NCBI GenBank assembly: GCA_030148505.1
Contig: JASBTI010000047.1
Span: 1 to 61,572 of the forward strand
Direction of reading: 5' to 3'
Origin: Rhodanobacter sp.
GTDB lineage: Bacteria; Pseudomonadota; Gammaproteobacteria; Xanthomonadales; Rhodanobacteraceae
Length of the DNA: 61,572 nucleotides
This document shows positions 7,248 to 16,684 of the stretch, piece by piece. Every line of letters starts with the position of its first letter. Positions within the stretch are counted from its first letter, which is position 1. The notes beneath the pieces were generated by a model that was not told where the DNA came from, searched no databases, and saw only the letters and a program-made list of their open reading frames with translations. The position numbers and the translations under genes are program-made.

Positions 7248-8912
7248 ATGCGTTTTCGCTGTCATGTGGTTGCCGCGCTGCTGTGTGTCGGCTTGTTGGG
7301 CAGTCCGGCACAAGCGCGTTCGGACAGCCTTCCTGCCCATCGCTTCTTTCATGTCAGCCTGGGTGCGGCATCGACCAAGCCGACGTCCGGCCGGCTGCTG
7401 TTGTTCGCGATCCCTGCCAGCACCGCCGAGGCGCAGGCGCGCAAGGCGTCCGATGGCAAGAGCGACAAGGTCGAGGCGGTGGATGCGAACCCGTTCCGGG
7501 CTACCGAGACCGCGGTGGCTGCCCGCGAGGTGAGCTACTGGGCGCCAGGTCAGACCATCGATATTGACGCCGACCGCCGGGCATTTCCCACCGGCTATTC
7601 GCAGCTGCCGCCGGGTGATTACCTGATGCAGGCGGTGCTCGATGTCAATCACAACTACAACTACACTGGTCGCAGCGCCGGCGATCTGATCAGTGCGGTG
7701 GTTCGGGTTCATCTGCCCGCGGCGAGTATCCCGACGCTGACCCTGAGCAAGGCGATACCCGTGCACGATCCCTGGGCGGCTTCCGCCTCGGCGCCGGACG
7801 CATGGCGCAATGCGATGCAGCGGGCGCGCAAGCATGCGTCGCTGCTGCACTTCGTCAGTCCCTCGCTGAGTGCGTTCTGGGGCCGTCCGATCACCATGCG
7901 CGGACGCGTGCTGACGCCGCCCGGTTATGACGCCAAGGCGACCACGCGTTATCCCACGGTCTATTACACCCAAGGTTTCGGCGGCAACAACGATCGGGTC
8001 ATCACTACCCTGGTCAAGGTCTACACCGCGATGGCGAACGGCCAGATGCCGCCGATGATCTGGGTATTCCTGGACGAATCCAGTCCCACCGGGACCCACG
8101 AATTCGCCGACTCGGTCAACAACGGCCCCTGGGGCCACGCGCTGACCGCCGAGCTGATTCCCCACCTGGAGTCCCGTTACCGTATGGACGGCCGCAGCAC
8201 GGGCCGCTTCCTCAATGGCCATTCCTCCGGTGGCTGGGCCACGCTGTGGCTGCAGACGCGCTACCCGAAGATCTTCGGCGGCACCTGGTCGACCTCGCCC
8301 GATCCCAGCGATTTTCACGATTTCACCGGGATCGACCTCTATGCACCCGATGCCAACGTCTATCACCGGCCCGATGGCACGGCTTATCCGCTAGTGCGCG
8401 ATCACGCCAAGGTGCTGGGCACGTTCGCGCAATTCGCCAGGCTCGAGCGCGTACTCGGTTCCTACGGCGGCCAGCTGGCGTCGTTCGACTGGGTGTTCTC
8501 GCCACGGGGCAAGGACGGCCGGCCCGAGCCGATGTTCAATCGCGATACCGGTGCGGTCGATCCGGCGGTGATCCACTACTGGCGCGACCACTACGACATT
8601 GCCTGGCGACTGCAGCACCACTGGTCACAGCTGAAGCCCGACCTCAACGGCAAGATCCACCTTTACGTCGGCACCGCCGATACGTTTTACCTGAATGGCT
8701 CGGCGCGCAGGCTCAAGGCGGTGTTGGATGGTCTGCATGCCAGGGCGAGCTTCCACTTTCTGCCCAACCGCACGCATTTCGACATGTACCGCATCGGCAA
8801 GGATCGGGACGGCCTGTTGAAGCAGATCAGCTGGCAGATGTATGCGATCGCACGACCTGATTCACCACTCAAGCCGGTGCGGCCTTCTCCCGGCAAAGCG
8901 GGTGTGAAATAA
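7248..8912 (+). CDS. Exported alpha/beta-hydrolase, esterase D / enterochelin-esterase-like
   Basis: The 554-residue product has a clear signal peptide (VVAALLCVGLLGSPAQA). An N-terminal beta-rich domain of about 190 residues precedes an alpha/beta-hydrolase domain with RYPTVYYTQGFGGNND, MPPMIWVFLDE and the nucleophile elbow GHSSGG near residue 323. Candidate acid and histidine residues lie in GTADTFYL and RTHFDMYR. The layout is that of the putative esterase family (Fes/EstD-like), which cleaves ester bonds in siderophores or sugar esters. The substrate is unknown; no siderophore genes are nearby. A ribosome site (GAGAGGGG) precedes the ATG. Confidence 0.87.
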   Translation: MRFRCHVVAALLCVGLLGSPAQARSDSLPAHRFFHVSLGAASTKPTSGRLLLFAIPASTAEAQARKASDGKSDKVEAVDANPFRATETAVAAREVSYWAPGQTIDIDADRRAFPTGYSQLPPGDYLMQAVLDVNHNYNYTGRSAGDLISAVVRVHLPAASIPTLTLSKAIPVHDPWAASASAPDAWRNAMQRARKHASLLHFVSPSLSAFWGRPITMRGRVLTPPGYDAKATTRYPTVYYTQGFGGNNDRVITTLVKVYTAMANGQMPPMIWVFLDESSPTGTHEFADSVNNGPWGHALTAELIPHLESRYRMDGRSTGRFLNGHSSGGWATLWLQTRYPKIFGGTWSTSPDPSDFHDFTGIDLYAPDANVYHRPDGTAYPLVRDHAKVLGTFAQFARLERVLGSYGGQLASFDWVFSPRGKDGRPEPMFNRDTGAVDPAVIHYWRDHYDIAWRLQHHWSQLKPDLNGKIHLYVGTADTFYLNGSARRLKAVLDGLHARASFHFLPNRTHFDMYRIGKDRDGLLKQISWQMYAIARPDSPLKPVRPSPGKAGVK

Positions 8913-8917
8913 CCCCA

Positions 8918-8935
8918 GCCCGCTTCGTGGCGGGC
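8918..8935. terminator. Hairpin between convergent esterase and MscS genes
   Basis: GCCCGC and GCGGGC form a perfect 6-bp stem with a 6-nt loop a few bases after the esterase stop. No T-run follows, so it may act as a bidirectional structural terminator or merely stabilise the mRNA end. Confidence 0.4.
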
Positions 8936-8991
8936 GTGCGGGTGGGCAATCTCCGCTGCCCGATGACAGGGTCATCCGTGGGCGGCCGGAT

Positions 8992-11400
8992 TCAGCCGGC
9001 TTCATGGCGTACTTCAGCGTCGGCTGGCAGCGTCTGCACGCGCATGTCCTGCGGCCGGATCAAGCGTATTTTTTCTGCGCGCAGGCGTTCGAGCAGGGCA
9101 AACAGCAGGTCGCTCTTGACCGTGTTCGCTTCGCGTGGACTGTTGGTATACGCATAGGCACTGAAGGTCATGCAGCTGGCCTCGACGCTGTCCATAAGCA
9201 CGAAAGGCGGGGTCGAGTCGAGCGTCGCTTCATGCGCCTGCAACACCTCGAGAATGATTTCGCGCGCGCGGCCCGCATCGGTGTCCAGCGGCATCGGTAG
9301 CTTGAAATGGACCCGCCCCTGGGCGCGTCCCAATGTCACATTACGCACGTTCTGGGTGATCAGCTGCGAGTTCGGCACGATCATGGTGGAGCGATCCCAC
9401 AGCTGGATCTCGGTCGCCCGCACGTTGATCCGGCGGATATCGCCTTCCACCCCCGCGAGACTGATCCAGTCGCCCACCTTCACCGGCCGCTCGGCCAGCA
9501 GGATCAGGCCGGAGATGAAGTTCTGCACGATCGCCTGCAGACCGAAACCGATACCGACCGAGAGTGCGCTGACAATCCAGGCGATACTTTTCAGGTCGAC
9601 ATGCAGTGCCGCCAGCGTCAGCACGAATACCAGCATGCCACCGAGGTAGCCGAGCAGGGTGACCAGGGAATCCTGCATGCCCCGTTCCATCGAGGTTTTT
9701 GGCAACAGCTGTTCGCGCAACCAGCGTTTCAGGGTCCGCAGCGCGATCCAGCCGATGGCGAACACCAGCAAGCCGGTAAAAATGCTGCCCGGATCGATCG
9801 GCAGCTGCCCCAGCTTCAGGCTGCTGAAAGTTCGTGTGGCGCTGGCGATGAGATCTTTCGGGCCGGCGCCGGACGGTGCCAGGACCATCGCCATGGCCAG
9901 CAGGATCAGGCCTATCCGGCTGATGCCGGTGAGGACGATGGCTGCCTGATCCAGGGTGCTGGGGGCGAGGTCGAAGGCATCCTGCAGGCGCTTGCCACTG
10001 CGCCCCTGCGGCGAAAGCAGGGTGTCGATCAGATCGTGCAGCAGTTGGATCAGCAGATACAAGGTGGCGATGATCACGCTCACCCACAACATCTGTACGG
10101 CGACGAAGTATCCGAAGGCGATATAGCCGATGGCGACGCTCAACCAGCTGGCAATGACACCGAGCGTGGCGCCGGCGGTCAGCAGGCCGATCCATAGGGC
10201 GCGCCGGGCTGGTTCGACACCTGAGGCCGCCATGGCATAGCGGGCACGGCGCAGCCGCAGCAAGGCGATACCGATCACCCCGCTGATGACCAAGGCGATA
10301 AGCCCGCGAATGGTGACCGTCACTGGCAGGCTGGCGCCTATCGTGCGGCCGACGCGCTCGATCAGACCAAGCAGCAGCGTGGTGGCGCCAAGCAGCCAGG
10401 GGAACCAGCGCAGCTGTCGCGCGGCGATGTCCGAAAGTGCCGGCAAGCGCCAGGATGGCCGCTGTACCGAAAGCAGCGCGCGCACCAGTCCGGCGACAAA
10501 GGCGGCAAAGTACACCCGTCGCACGATCGAGGCCGCCAGGGCATCGAGGTCGGCATCCAGCACACCGTGCCAGTTCAAGCCGATATAGACCAGTTGCGCG
10601 GCCAGCCCGGTGGTCAGTACGGCGGTCAACGCCACCACCGAGGCCATCGCGCTGCGGCGCAAGTGGCCATCGGGCATGTGCCGTATGGCCATCTTCAGCA
10701 TGCCGTGCTCAAGGAGCCAGCGTCCCGCCACCAGCAAAAGCACTGCCACCATCAGGCACCACAGCAGCGGTTGCCGATTGGCTGGCTGCCAGGCCTCGCT
10801 CCAGGCGTCCATCAAGGGATCGCCAAGTCGTTTGAGCCGGGCCAGATCATCGGGCAGGGCATGCAGGGTATCGGTCCAGAACGTACTGCTGAGCGGGGTT
10901 GCGGTGCGCGAGGCCAGCCGTGCCTGGAACTGGTCGTTGCGCAGCCCAATGACTTGCGTGGAGAACTGCAGTGCGTCCTGACTCAACAGCTGCGCCTGCT
11001 TGATCTGGGCATCGAGATCGGCGCTCCGCTTGTTGAGCTTGCGACGTTGCGCGCTGACTTCCGGGGCTTCAGGTGGGGCGCCCTTGGCAGGCGGTGGCCC
11101 CAATACATTCAACTGCGCTTGCAGCGCCTTCATTTCGGGTTCCAGACTGGCAGCGAGCTGGCTGGCCCGGGTCTGTATGTCCGTGGCAGTGTTGCGCAGG
11201 TCGGGCAGCGAGACATTGCCGTTCTTGCTGTTCAGGTTGGCTTTGACGGCATCGAGCTGGCTGCCCAGCTGATCGAGCATCTGCGCCGTGCTGGGAGTCG
11301 GGGTATGTGCCTTCCCGGGTGAGGTGGTGTTCTGGGCTTGCAGCGGGGCGCTGCCGAGCGCCAGCAGCAGGATCAGCAGGAAACGGGAAAGGGTAGGCAT
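8992..11400 (-). CDS. MscS-family mechanosensitive channel with large N-terminal periplasmic domain
   Basis: The start at 11400 gives an 802-residue protein with a signal peptide (LLILLLALGSAPLQA). Next comes a coiled, Ala/Gln-rich periplasmic segment (about residues 30-200, with LNKRSADLDAQIKQAQLL), then roughly ten hydrophobic helices, and a C-terminal MscS core. The pore-lining and beta-domain region is recognisable at about 600-650 (SVGIGFGLQAIVQNFISG, then ERPVKVGDWISL). Such channels open under membrane tension and release solutes during osmotic down-shock. Size and layout resemble MscK/MscM or DUF3772-type MscS proteins. An upstream in-frame start (11439) lacks a signal peptide at its end and was rejected. 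Confidence 0.9.
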   Translation of the reverse strand: MPTLSRFLLILLLALGSAPLQAQNTTSPGKAHTPTPSTAQMLDQLGSQLDAVKANLNSKNGNVSLPDLRNTATDIQTRASQLAASLEPEMKALQAQLNVLGPPPAKGAPPEAPEVSAQRRKLNKRSADLDAQIKQAQLLSQDALQFSTQVIGLRNDQFQARLASRTATPLSSTFWTDTLHALPDDLARLKRLGDPLMDAWSEAWQPANRQPLLWCLMVAVLLLVAGRWLLEHGMLKMAIRHMPDGHLRRSAMASVVALTAVLTTGLAAQLVYIGLNWHGVLDADLDALAASIVRRVYFAAFVAGLVRALLSVQRPSWRLPALSDIAARQLRWFPWLLGATTLLLGLIERVGRTIGASLPVTVTIRGLIALVISGVIGIALLRLRRARYAMAASGVEPARRALWIGLLTAGATLGVIASWLSVAIGYIAFGYFVAVQMLWVSVIIATLYLLIQLLHDLIDTLLSPQGRSGKRLQDAFDLAPSTLDQAAIVLTGISRIGLILLAMAMVLAPSGAGPKDLIASATRTFSSLKLGQLPIDPGSIFTGLLVFAIGWIALRTLKRWLREQLLPKTSMERGMQDSLVTLLGYLGGMLVFVLTLAALHVDLKSIAWIVSALSVGIGFGLQAIVQNFISGLILLAERPVKVGDWISLAGVEGDIRRINVRATEIQLWDRSTMIVPNSQLITQNVRNVTLGRAQGRVHFKLPMPLDTDAGRAREIILEVLQAHEATLDSTPPFVLMDSVEASCMTFSAYAYTNSPREANTVKSDLLFALLERLRAEKIRLIRPQDMRVQTLPADAEVRHEAG

Positions 11401-11659
11401 GCGGCCATGATCGGAGTGATGTCGCAGCCGGTCAATCACCGTGTGAAAACGGCTCAGGCGATTTGCCGGTTGACGTTCAGATTGAAGCGGTCGGCGGGGT
11501 CGCCCAGGCGTGCGACACGGTGGGCAAGGGGCACGTCGATCCCACCAAAGCCTACCAAAGCGTCGAATCGGTGCAGGTGATGAGGCGTATCTTGGCGAGC
11601 TGCTTCTTGGCTATTCTTGGTTATAGTGTTGGCGTGATTCTATATCTCGCGAGATTTCC

Positions 11660-12184
11660 ATGAAGACACGTCGCAAACGCCCGTTGGCGCCCGGCGATCG
11701 GCAATTGCACGGGCCCCAGGGGACGCAGCTTTTTTCCACTGAGGCTTTGCGTCGTTACGCCTATGAGGCGGAGTATGCCTCCGACGGTGTGGCCAGTGCC
11801 CATGAGCCGGTACTCGAAGGGATCAGCAAGGGGCTCGAGAATTTGCGCTTCTCGCTACGTTCGGGGCGGCAGACCATCGGTCGCGCCAGCAACAACGACA
11901 TCGTCGTCGACGAATCCAGTGTCTCCTCCTCCCATGGCTGGATCATCAATCAGCCAGGGCATTGCGTCATCATGAATACGCTGTCCACCAATGGCACCTT
12001 TGTGAACGACAAGCGGATCCATGAGGCTACCTTGAAGCACGGCGATCACATCCGGCTTGGTCAGGCCGAATTCGTGTTTCTGACCCGCGAAAGTCGACAA
12101 CCCCGCCAGCACCGCAGGGCCTGGATGATGGCGGGCTTGCTGTTGCTTGCCGGACTGGCGGCGCTGGCATGGCGATTCTTCTGA
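11660..12184 (+). CDS. FHA-domain protein with C-terminal membrane anchor
   Basis: The 174-residue protein contains a forkhead-associated domain at about 65-130: RSGRQTIGRASNNDIVVDE, then SVSSSHGWI, STNGTFVND and LKHGDHIRLGQAEFVF. The conserved Gly-Arg, Ser-x-x-His and Asn residues that bind phosphothreonine are all present. A single hydrophobic helix ends the protein (MMAGLLLLAGLAALAW), so it should be tail-anchored with the FHA domain in the cytoplasm. It lies 10 bp upstream of the Ser/Thr kinase gene and is presumably its phospho-dependent partner. Confidence 0.9.
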   Translation: MKTRRKRPLAPGDRQLHGPQGTQLFSTEALRRYAYEAEYASDGVASAHEPVLEGISKGLENLRFSLRSGRQTIGRASNNDIVVDESSVSSSHGWIINQPGHCVIMNTLSTNGTFVNDKRIHEATLKHGDHIRLGQAEFVFLTRESRQPRQHRRAWMMAGLLLLAGLAALAWRFF

Positions 12185-12194
12185 TCGCGCCGCG

Positions 12195-13910
12195 ATGAAG
12201 GACGCAGCGATTCCGCGTCGGCTGGGCCGATACCGTATCGACGGTGTGTTGGGCGAGGGCTCCATGGCCATTGTCTATGCCGGTTTCGACCCGGACATCC
12301 AGCGGCAGGTTGCGGTCAAGTGCCTGCACCAGGCGGCGGCGGCCGATCCCGCCTACCGTCGCCGCTTCGTGATCGAGGCACGCGCGGCTGGCCATCTCAG
12401 TCACCCGCACATCGTCACCATTTTCGACGCCGGGGAGACCGCCGACGGTCGCTCCTACATCGCCATGGAACGACTCTCCGGTGAGACTCTGGCAAGCCGC
12501 GTCGCCCGGGAGGGTTTTCCCCCGTTGCCGGTGATCATGGCCTTGATCGGGCAGGTTGCCGATGCACTCGATTACGCGCACGCACAAGGCGTTGTCCATC
12601 ATGACATCAAGCCCGAAAACATCATGGTCAGCGAGGACTGGCATCACGCCAAGATCAATGATTTTGGCATCGCCGAGCGCCGAAATACGCGAGACGACGG
12701 CGGTAATCTGCGGACTGAGGTCGGTGGCACCCCCGCTTACATGGCACCCGAGCATTTGCGGGGAGAAAGCACCGATGCGCGCAGCGATCTGTTTTCCCTG
12801 GGTGTAATGCTTTACTGGTTGCTTGCCGGTCGGCTTCCCTGGCCGGAAACCAGCGACGTGAAAGCGCTGGTTCGCCAACGTCAGCGCACGCCGATGCCTT
12901 CCTTGCAGCCGCGCGACCCGGCGACGCCGTCGATCCTGCTGGAGATGGTTCGCACCTTGCTTGCCCCCAAGGCAGACGATCGCTACCAACATGGTGCCGA
13001 GGTTGTCGATGACCTGCGACTGGCCAGCCGGGAGTACGAGCGTCTTGACGAGAGCTTACTGGCGAGCGGGATCATCTCGTTGCGGCTGCGCTGGGCCGGC
13101 ATCCTCGGAGCGGTACTCAGTCTCACGCTGTTGCTGGGGCTGGCTGTCATCTATGCCAAGCAGAACACGGCCGTGACGGGTCTGGCGCTGGATTTTGGCA
13201 GCTCGCTCGGGCGCATGGTGGCCAGTGAATCAGCCGAAGATCTCTTGCTGGGTGACCATGCGGCGACCCGCGCCCTGGTCGAGGACATGGCGCGCAATCA
13301 GCAGATTCACTACCTCGCCATCGCCGACCGTCATGGCGATATCATTGCCAGCACCCGGGCGGCGCAGGTCGGCCATCCCTTTCAGGCGTTGGCCGCAAGT
13401 CCAAGGCCGCTTTCGCACACGGGCGACGTTCGAAGTTACCGCAGCCGGATGGACGACGGCACCGGTCGCGGCGAGATGTTGCTGTTCGACGTGCCGATTC
13501 GCTATCAGACGAAAGCGGTCGGGGAATTGCGCCTGGGCATCAGCGACGCGCCGCTGCGGGCGGCTCAGCAGACCACGCTGTCGGTGATCGTCGCGGTGCT
13601 GCTGGTAACCCTGGTGGCGGTGGTGGGTGCCGCCTACTGGCTGTCCCGGCGATTGCTGACGCTGCTCGATCTGTTTGGCAAGGCCTTGCTACGGGTAGCG
13701 CGTGGCGACTTTCTCTATCGGATACGCCTGGTTCGCCGGGACGAGCTTGGACGTTTGTTTGCGGCCTTCAACCTGATGAACAGCGCCCTGCATGAGCGGG
13801 AGCGTCGGCCCGGCAAGGCCAGCCGGTCGGGCACCTCCGAACGGATCGATCAGCCGACGCGGATCATGGCGGCGGTCAGGGCTGAGGATGACACCTCAAG
13901 CCCTGATTGA
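12195..13910 (+). CDS. Membrane-bound Ser/Thr protein kinase with extracytoplasmic sensor and HAMP domain
   Basis: The 571-residue protein starts with a Hanks-type kinase domain: glycine loop GEGSMAIVY, VAVKCLH lysine, catalytic loop VHHDIKPENIMV (HHD in place of HRD), NDFGIA and YMAPEHL. A transmembrane helix (about 298-320) leads to an extracytoplasmic segment of about 135 residues. A second helix (about 460-482) is followed by a HAMP-like linker ending near residue 540. This architecture resembles histidine-kinase sensors but with a Ser/Thr kinase output, similar in general plan to PknS-like kinases of Xanthomonas. The ATG at 12195 follows the FHA stop by 10 bp; an upstream overlapping start is less likely. 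The PP2C phosphatase encoded convergently is the obvious antagonist. Confidence 0.92.
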   Translation: MKDAAIPRRLGRYRIDGVLGEGSMAIVYAGFDPDIQRQVAVKCLHQAAAADPAYRRRFVIEARAAGHLSHPHIVTIFDAGETADGRSYIAMERLSGETLASRVAREGFPPLPVIMALIGQVADALDYAHAQGVVHHDIKPENIMVSEDWHHAKINDFGIAERRNTRDDGGNLRTEVGGTPAYMAPEHLRGESTDARSDLFSLGVMLYWLLAGRLPWPETSDVKALVRQRQRTPMPSLQPRDPATPSILLEMVRTLLAPKADDRYQHGAEVVDDLRLASREYERLDESLLASGIISLRLRWAGILGAVLSLTLLLGLAVIYAKQNTAVTGLALDFGSSLGRMVASESAEDLLLGDHAATRALVEDMARNQQIHYLAIADRHGDIIASTRAAQVGHPFQALAASPRPLSHTGDVRSYRSRMDDGTGRGEMLLFDVPIRYQTKAVGELRLGISDAPLRAAQQTTLSVIVAVLLVTLVAVVGAAYWLSRRLLTLLDLFGKALLRVARGDFLYRIRLVRRDELGRLFAAFNLMNSALHERERRPGKASRSGTSERIDQPTRIMAAVRAEDDTSSPD

Positions 13911-13923
13911 TGGGCGCTCCATC

Positions 13924-13941
13924 CCTGCCAGTTTCGGCAGG
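13924..13941. terminator. Bidirectional hairpin between kinase and LysM genes
   Basis: CCTGCC-AGTTTC-GGCAGG forms a perfect 6-bp stem in the 36-bp gap between two convergent genes, the typical position for a shared terminator. Flanking T/A runs are weak. Confidence 0.5.
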
Positions 13942-13946
13942 AACGA

Positions 13947-14918
13947 TTAGAGCTGCTTGAGTCGACGTTTGAGTTCGAGTGCGCGGGCACGGTAGATCAC
14001 GGCGGGCTCGAACTTCGGCTCGATCGCCAATACGCGATCCCACAGGGCAATCGCCTGATTCAAGTGCTGATCGCGATAGAGCACGATGGCCCGCTGGTGG
14101 TACGAGGCCACCAGCTGTTTGCGCAAGGATGCCACCGCTGCGACAGGTTTCAGCTGCGGGTCGAGGGTCAATGCCTGGTCGAGTTTTGCCAGCGCCTGCT
14201 GCTTGTGAGCATGCTGGAGCAGGGCGATACTTTCGCCCTGCAGGCGTTGGGCCTTGATCGTGGCCGCTTCACCGACCGGCTTGGCGTCGGCGGAGGGCGC
14301 AGCGGCATCATGGCGGCTTGGAGTGGTCGCTGCGGTGGCGGCGGAACCGGTAGTGCTTGAGCTTTCGGTGCGTGCTGCCGCGGCGTGCCGTTGTCCGGAC
14401 GCCGGCAGGTGCAGGATTTCACCTGCGCGCAGGATCGAAGGGTTGGTCGATCCGTTGTAGCGGGCAAGAATCAAAAACAGCCCCGAATCGCCAAGATAGC
14501 GGGCCGCCAGACTGCTGTAGGAATCGCCAGGTCGGACCTGATGTGGAAACCAGCGACTGCCGAGCTGCTGCTGCGGATCGGCTACCAGCTGCTCCAGCAT
14601 GGACTTTGCGGCCCGGTCCTGAGGGTGCTGTGAGAGGTACCGCCGCAAGGCTTTCTCGCCCTCGGCGTAGTGGCCGCGCTGGAGTTGATGGTTGACGATG
14701 TCGGCGAGCGAGGTGCTCGACGGGACGGGGATTTTCGCGGGCTGGGGAGCGGGGGTGAAGGTCACATTCCGCTGGGGTTCCAGCGACCCGCTGACACGTG
14801 ACTTGAGCTTCGCGATCTGCGCGCAGCCGGTGATAGCCAGGATCAGCAGCCATGGCGCCACGTGCACCAGCGGTCTCAATCCGTGGTCAGCACGTCTTTC
14901 TTGGGGTTTTGATGTCAT
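13947..14918 (-). CDS. LysM- and TPR-containing lipoprotein
   Basis: The 323-residue protein has a signal sequence ending in an ITGC lipobox (WLLILAITGCAQ). A short TPR-like helix pair (residues about 75-110) precedes a LysM domain (VRPGDSYSSLAARYLGDSG, then YNGSTNPSILRAGEILHLP). A low-complexity Ala/Ser linker follows, then C-terminal TPR repeats (LAKLDQALTLDPQL; QAIALWDRVLAIEPKFEPA). LysM binds peptidoglycan glycan chains, so this is likely an envelope scaffold. It is the last gene of the sigma/anti-sigma/phosphatase operon, 58 bp after the phosphatase gene. Similar LysM-TPR lipoproteins accompany FHA and kinase genes in other proteobacteria, but the function is not established. Confidence 0.85.
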   Translation of the reverse strand: MTSKPQERRADHGLRPLVHVAPWLLILAITGCAQIAKLKSRVSGSLEPQRNVTFTPAPQPAKIPVPSSTSLADIVNHQLQRGHYAEGEKALRRYLSQHPQDRAAKSMLEQLVADPQQQLGSRWFPHQVRPGDSYSSLAARYLGDSGLFLILARYNGSTNPSILRAGEILHLPASGQRHAAAARTESSSTTGSAATAATTPSRHDAAAPSADAKPVGEAATIKAQRLQGESIALLQHAHKQQALAKLDQALTLDPQLKPVAAVASLRKQLVASYHQRAIVLYRDQHLNQAIALWDRVLAIEPKFEPAVIYRARALELKRRLKQL

Positions 14919-14976
14919 GCGATGTATCGATTCAATGGGTTCGTCGTTATCGGGTTTTATGCGGCGAGTGCAGCGG

Positions 14977-15792
14977 TCAGTTGCCGGACATTATCGCGCC
15001 AAGTCGGGCAGCGATCTGCTGGAGCCACCGTGACCAACTGACGCGAACCACGATAAGCGCCATGTTGTCGACATTTTTGCCACCCCGTTCGAGGGCCAGG
15101 GAAAGCGCCTTGCGCAGAGCCTGCGGCCGGTTGCGCTGACGACTGAAGCGACCGAGTTCGGCCGGGCTTAGGTGCTCCCAGATTCCGTCGCTGCAAAGCG
15201 CGAAGCTTTGCCCGGGCCGTAACGAGGCGCAGCCGTGATCGACTATCGGCGAAGCGGGTCCGCCCAACCCCCGCAATAGTTGATGCTGGTCTGGAGCACT
15301 GGCAAGTTGGCTCATGGAGATTTCGCCCCTGCGGACCCGCTGTTGCGCCATGCTGTGATCCTCGGTGCATCCCAGCAAGCGTCGCCCCCGGAATCGATAC
15401 AGCCTGCTGTCGCCGACATGGACCCAATTGGCGCGGTCCCTGCGCATCAGTAGTGCCACCACGGTCGAGTGCGGTTCGCCGTGCTTCAGGGTTTGGCCAA
15501 TGCGGCGCAGCTCATCGTGTGCGGCCTGACAAAATGCTTCCAGAAACAACGCGCCGGGCTGGTGACGCCAGTCGCCCTGTTTCCAGAGTTTTCTGGCCGT
15601 CCGCACCACCCCGCGCGCCGCCAGCTCGCCGGCACCGTCGCCACCCATGCCGTCGGCCAGTACCAGCAACCGGGTATCTTCACGCGCGTCGTACAGGCAC
15701 ACCAATTCATCCTGCTGGACCGGCCGGCCGCCCAGGGCGCGAGCCCCGGCCGCCATCGGTACGGTGACAATGTCGAACTGCGGCTCAGTCAC
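14977..15792 (-). CDS. PP2C-type Ser/Thr protein phosphatase
   Basis: The 271-residue protein carries PP2C/Stp motifs: RPVQQDELVC, LVLADGMGGDGAG (metal-binding Asp and Gly residues), VHVGDSRLYRFRG, LCSDGIWEHL and the terminal NVDNMALIVV. It should dephosphorylate phospho-Ser/Thr residues in a Mn/Mg-dependent way and reverse the kinase encoded at 12195-13910. A GTG start at 15792 is used; an internal ATG 12 codons later is possible. The gene follows the anti-sigma gene by 34 bp on the same strand, linking protein phosphorylation with the ECF sigma circuit. Confidence 0.92.
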   Translation of the reverse strand: MTEPQFDIVTVPMAAGARALGGRPVQQDELVCLYDAREDTRLLVLADGMGGDGAGELAARGVVRTARKLWKQGDWRHQPGALFLEAFCQAAHDELRRIGQTLKHGEPHSTVVALLMRRDRANWVHVGDSRLYRFRGRRLLGCTEDHSMAQQRVRRGEISMSQLASAPDQHQLLRGLGGPASPIVDHGCASLRPGQSFALCSDGIWEHLSPAELGRFSRQRNRPQALRKALSLALERGGKNVDNMALIVVRVSWSRWLQQIAARLGAIMSGN

Positions 15793-15826
15793 TCGGTGCC
15801 CCCTGGCATCGGTGTCGCAGGTGGGA

Positions 15827-16684
15827 TCAGCTGCGATAGTCGGTTTCCGTGGTGGCCTTGTGCTGCACGCCCGATCGGTCCGAGGCGTTCAGCATGGCCG
15901 TGGTGGCACCGGACCCGAACCCGGTGCCGGCAGTCTTGCGTGGTCGCGCCCTGGCCTCGGGTACACCTGAGATTGCTCCCTTGGCAATGACCGGGCCGGT
16001 GGGCTGGCCCGTGGGCGACCCGCCGATCGGCTCCACCGAAACGGCCAGTGCCGCCTTGGGCCCAAGCTGTGCAACCAGGGCCGGATCAAGCGTCAACGTG
16101 GTCGGTTTGTCGGGCGTGATCATGCCGACCGAGATCGGTTTGGCGCCGGGTGGAATCAGCCACAACTCCGGTGCGCGACCGCGGGCGAATGCTGTCGGCG
16201 ATGCCGGCACCACGACCATGCGGGCATTTTTCGGGTCCATCGTGGCCGTCCAGCCGATGACGCCGTTGTCCTGCTGGATGGTGGCAACCATATAGCCCGG
16301 GCTGGCCGTGCTGGTCGGTGCGGGCGGCGCGGTACGCGGTATCGTGACAACGACCAGCAAGGCGACGGCCACCGCGCTGGCGCCGATACCAAGCCAGTGC
16401 CACAGCGGCAGGTTGTTCCACAGTCCCTGGCGAGGACGGCCCCTGGCGGGTGCGTTCAAGTGCAGCGCGTGGTGGATCCGGGCCCAGACATAAGCTGGCG
16501 GCTCGACCTGGGCAACCTCTTCGGTCAACGGCATGAGTCGCTGTTGCCATAACGCCACGGCGCTCGCGGCAGCCTCCGTAGTCTGCACTTCATGGGCTAC
16601 AGCCGCTCGTGCATCGGCATCCAGCACACCGAGGACGTATTCGGCGTAGCGGAGATGATTGTCGTCGTCGGCAGGGGTCTTCAT
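15827..16684 (-). CDS. RskA-like transmembrane anti-sigma factor
   Basis: A cytoplasmic N-terminal helical domain (HLRYAEYVLGVLDADARAAV) is followed by a transmembrane helix near residue 105 (WLGIGASAVAVALLVVV) and a periplasmic RskA C-terminal domain (GYMVATIQQDNGVIGWTATM; PELWLIPPGAKPISVG). Proteins of this kind sequester a SigK-type ECF sigma factor at the membrane. The ATG at 16684 overlaps the sigma-factor stop as ATGA, strong evidence for translational coupling; a GTG 12 bp further upstream is the alternative. The C-terminus ends in a Gly/Ala/Arg-rich low-complexity tail. Confidence 0.9.
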   Translation of the reverse strand: MKTPADDDNHLRYAEYVLGVLDADARAAVAHEVQTTEAAASAVALWQQRLMPLTEEVAQVEPPAYVWARIHHALHLNAPARGRPRQGLWNNLPLWHWLGIGASAVAVALLVVVTIPRTAPPAPTSTASPGYMVATIQQDNGVIGWTATMDPKNARMVVVPASPTAFARGRAPELWLIPPGAKPISVGMITPDKPTTLTLDPALVAQLGPKAALAVSVEPIGGSPTGQPTGPVIAKGAISGVPEARARPRKTAGTGFGSGATTAMLNASDRSGVQHKATTETDYRS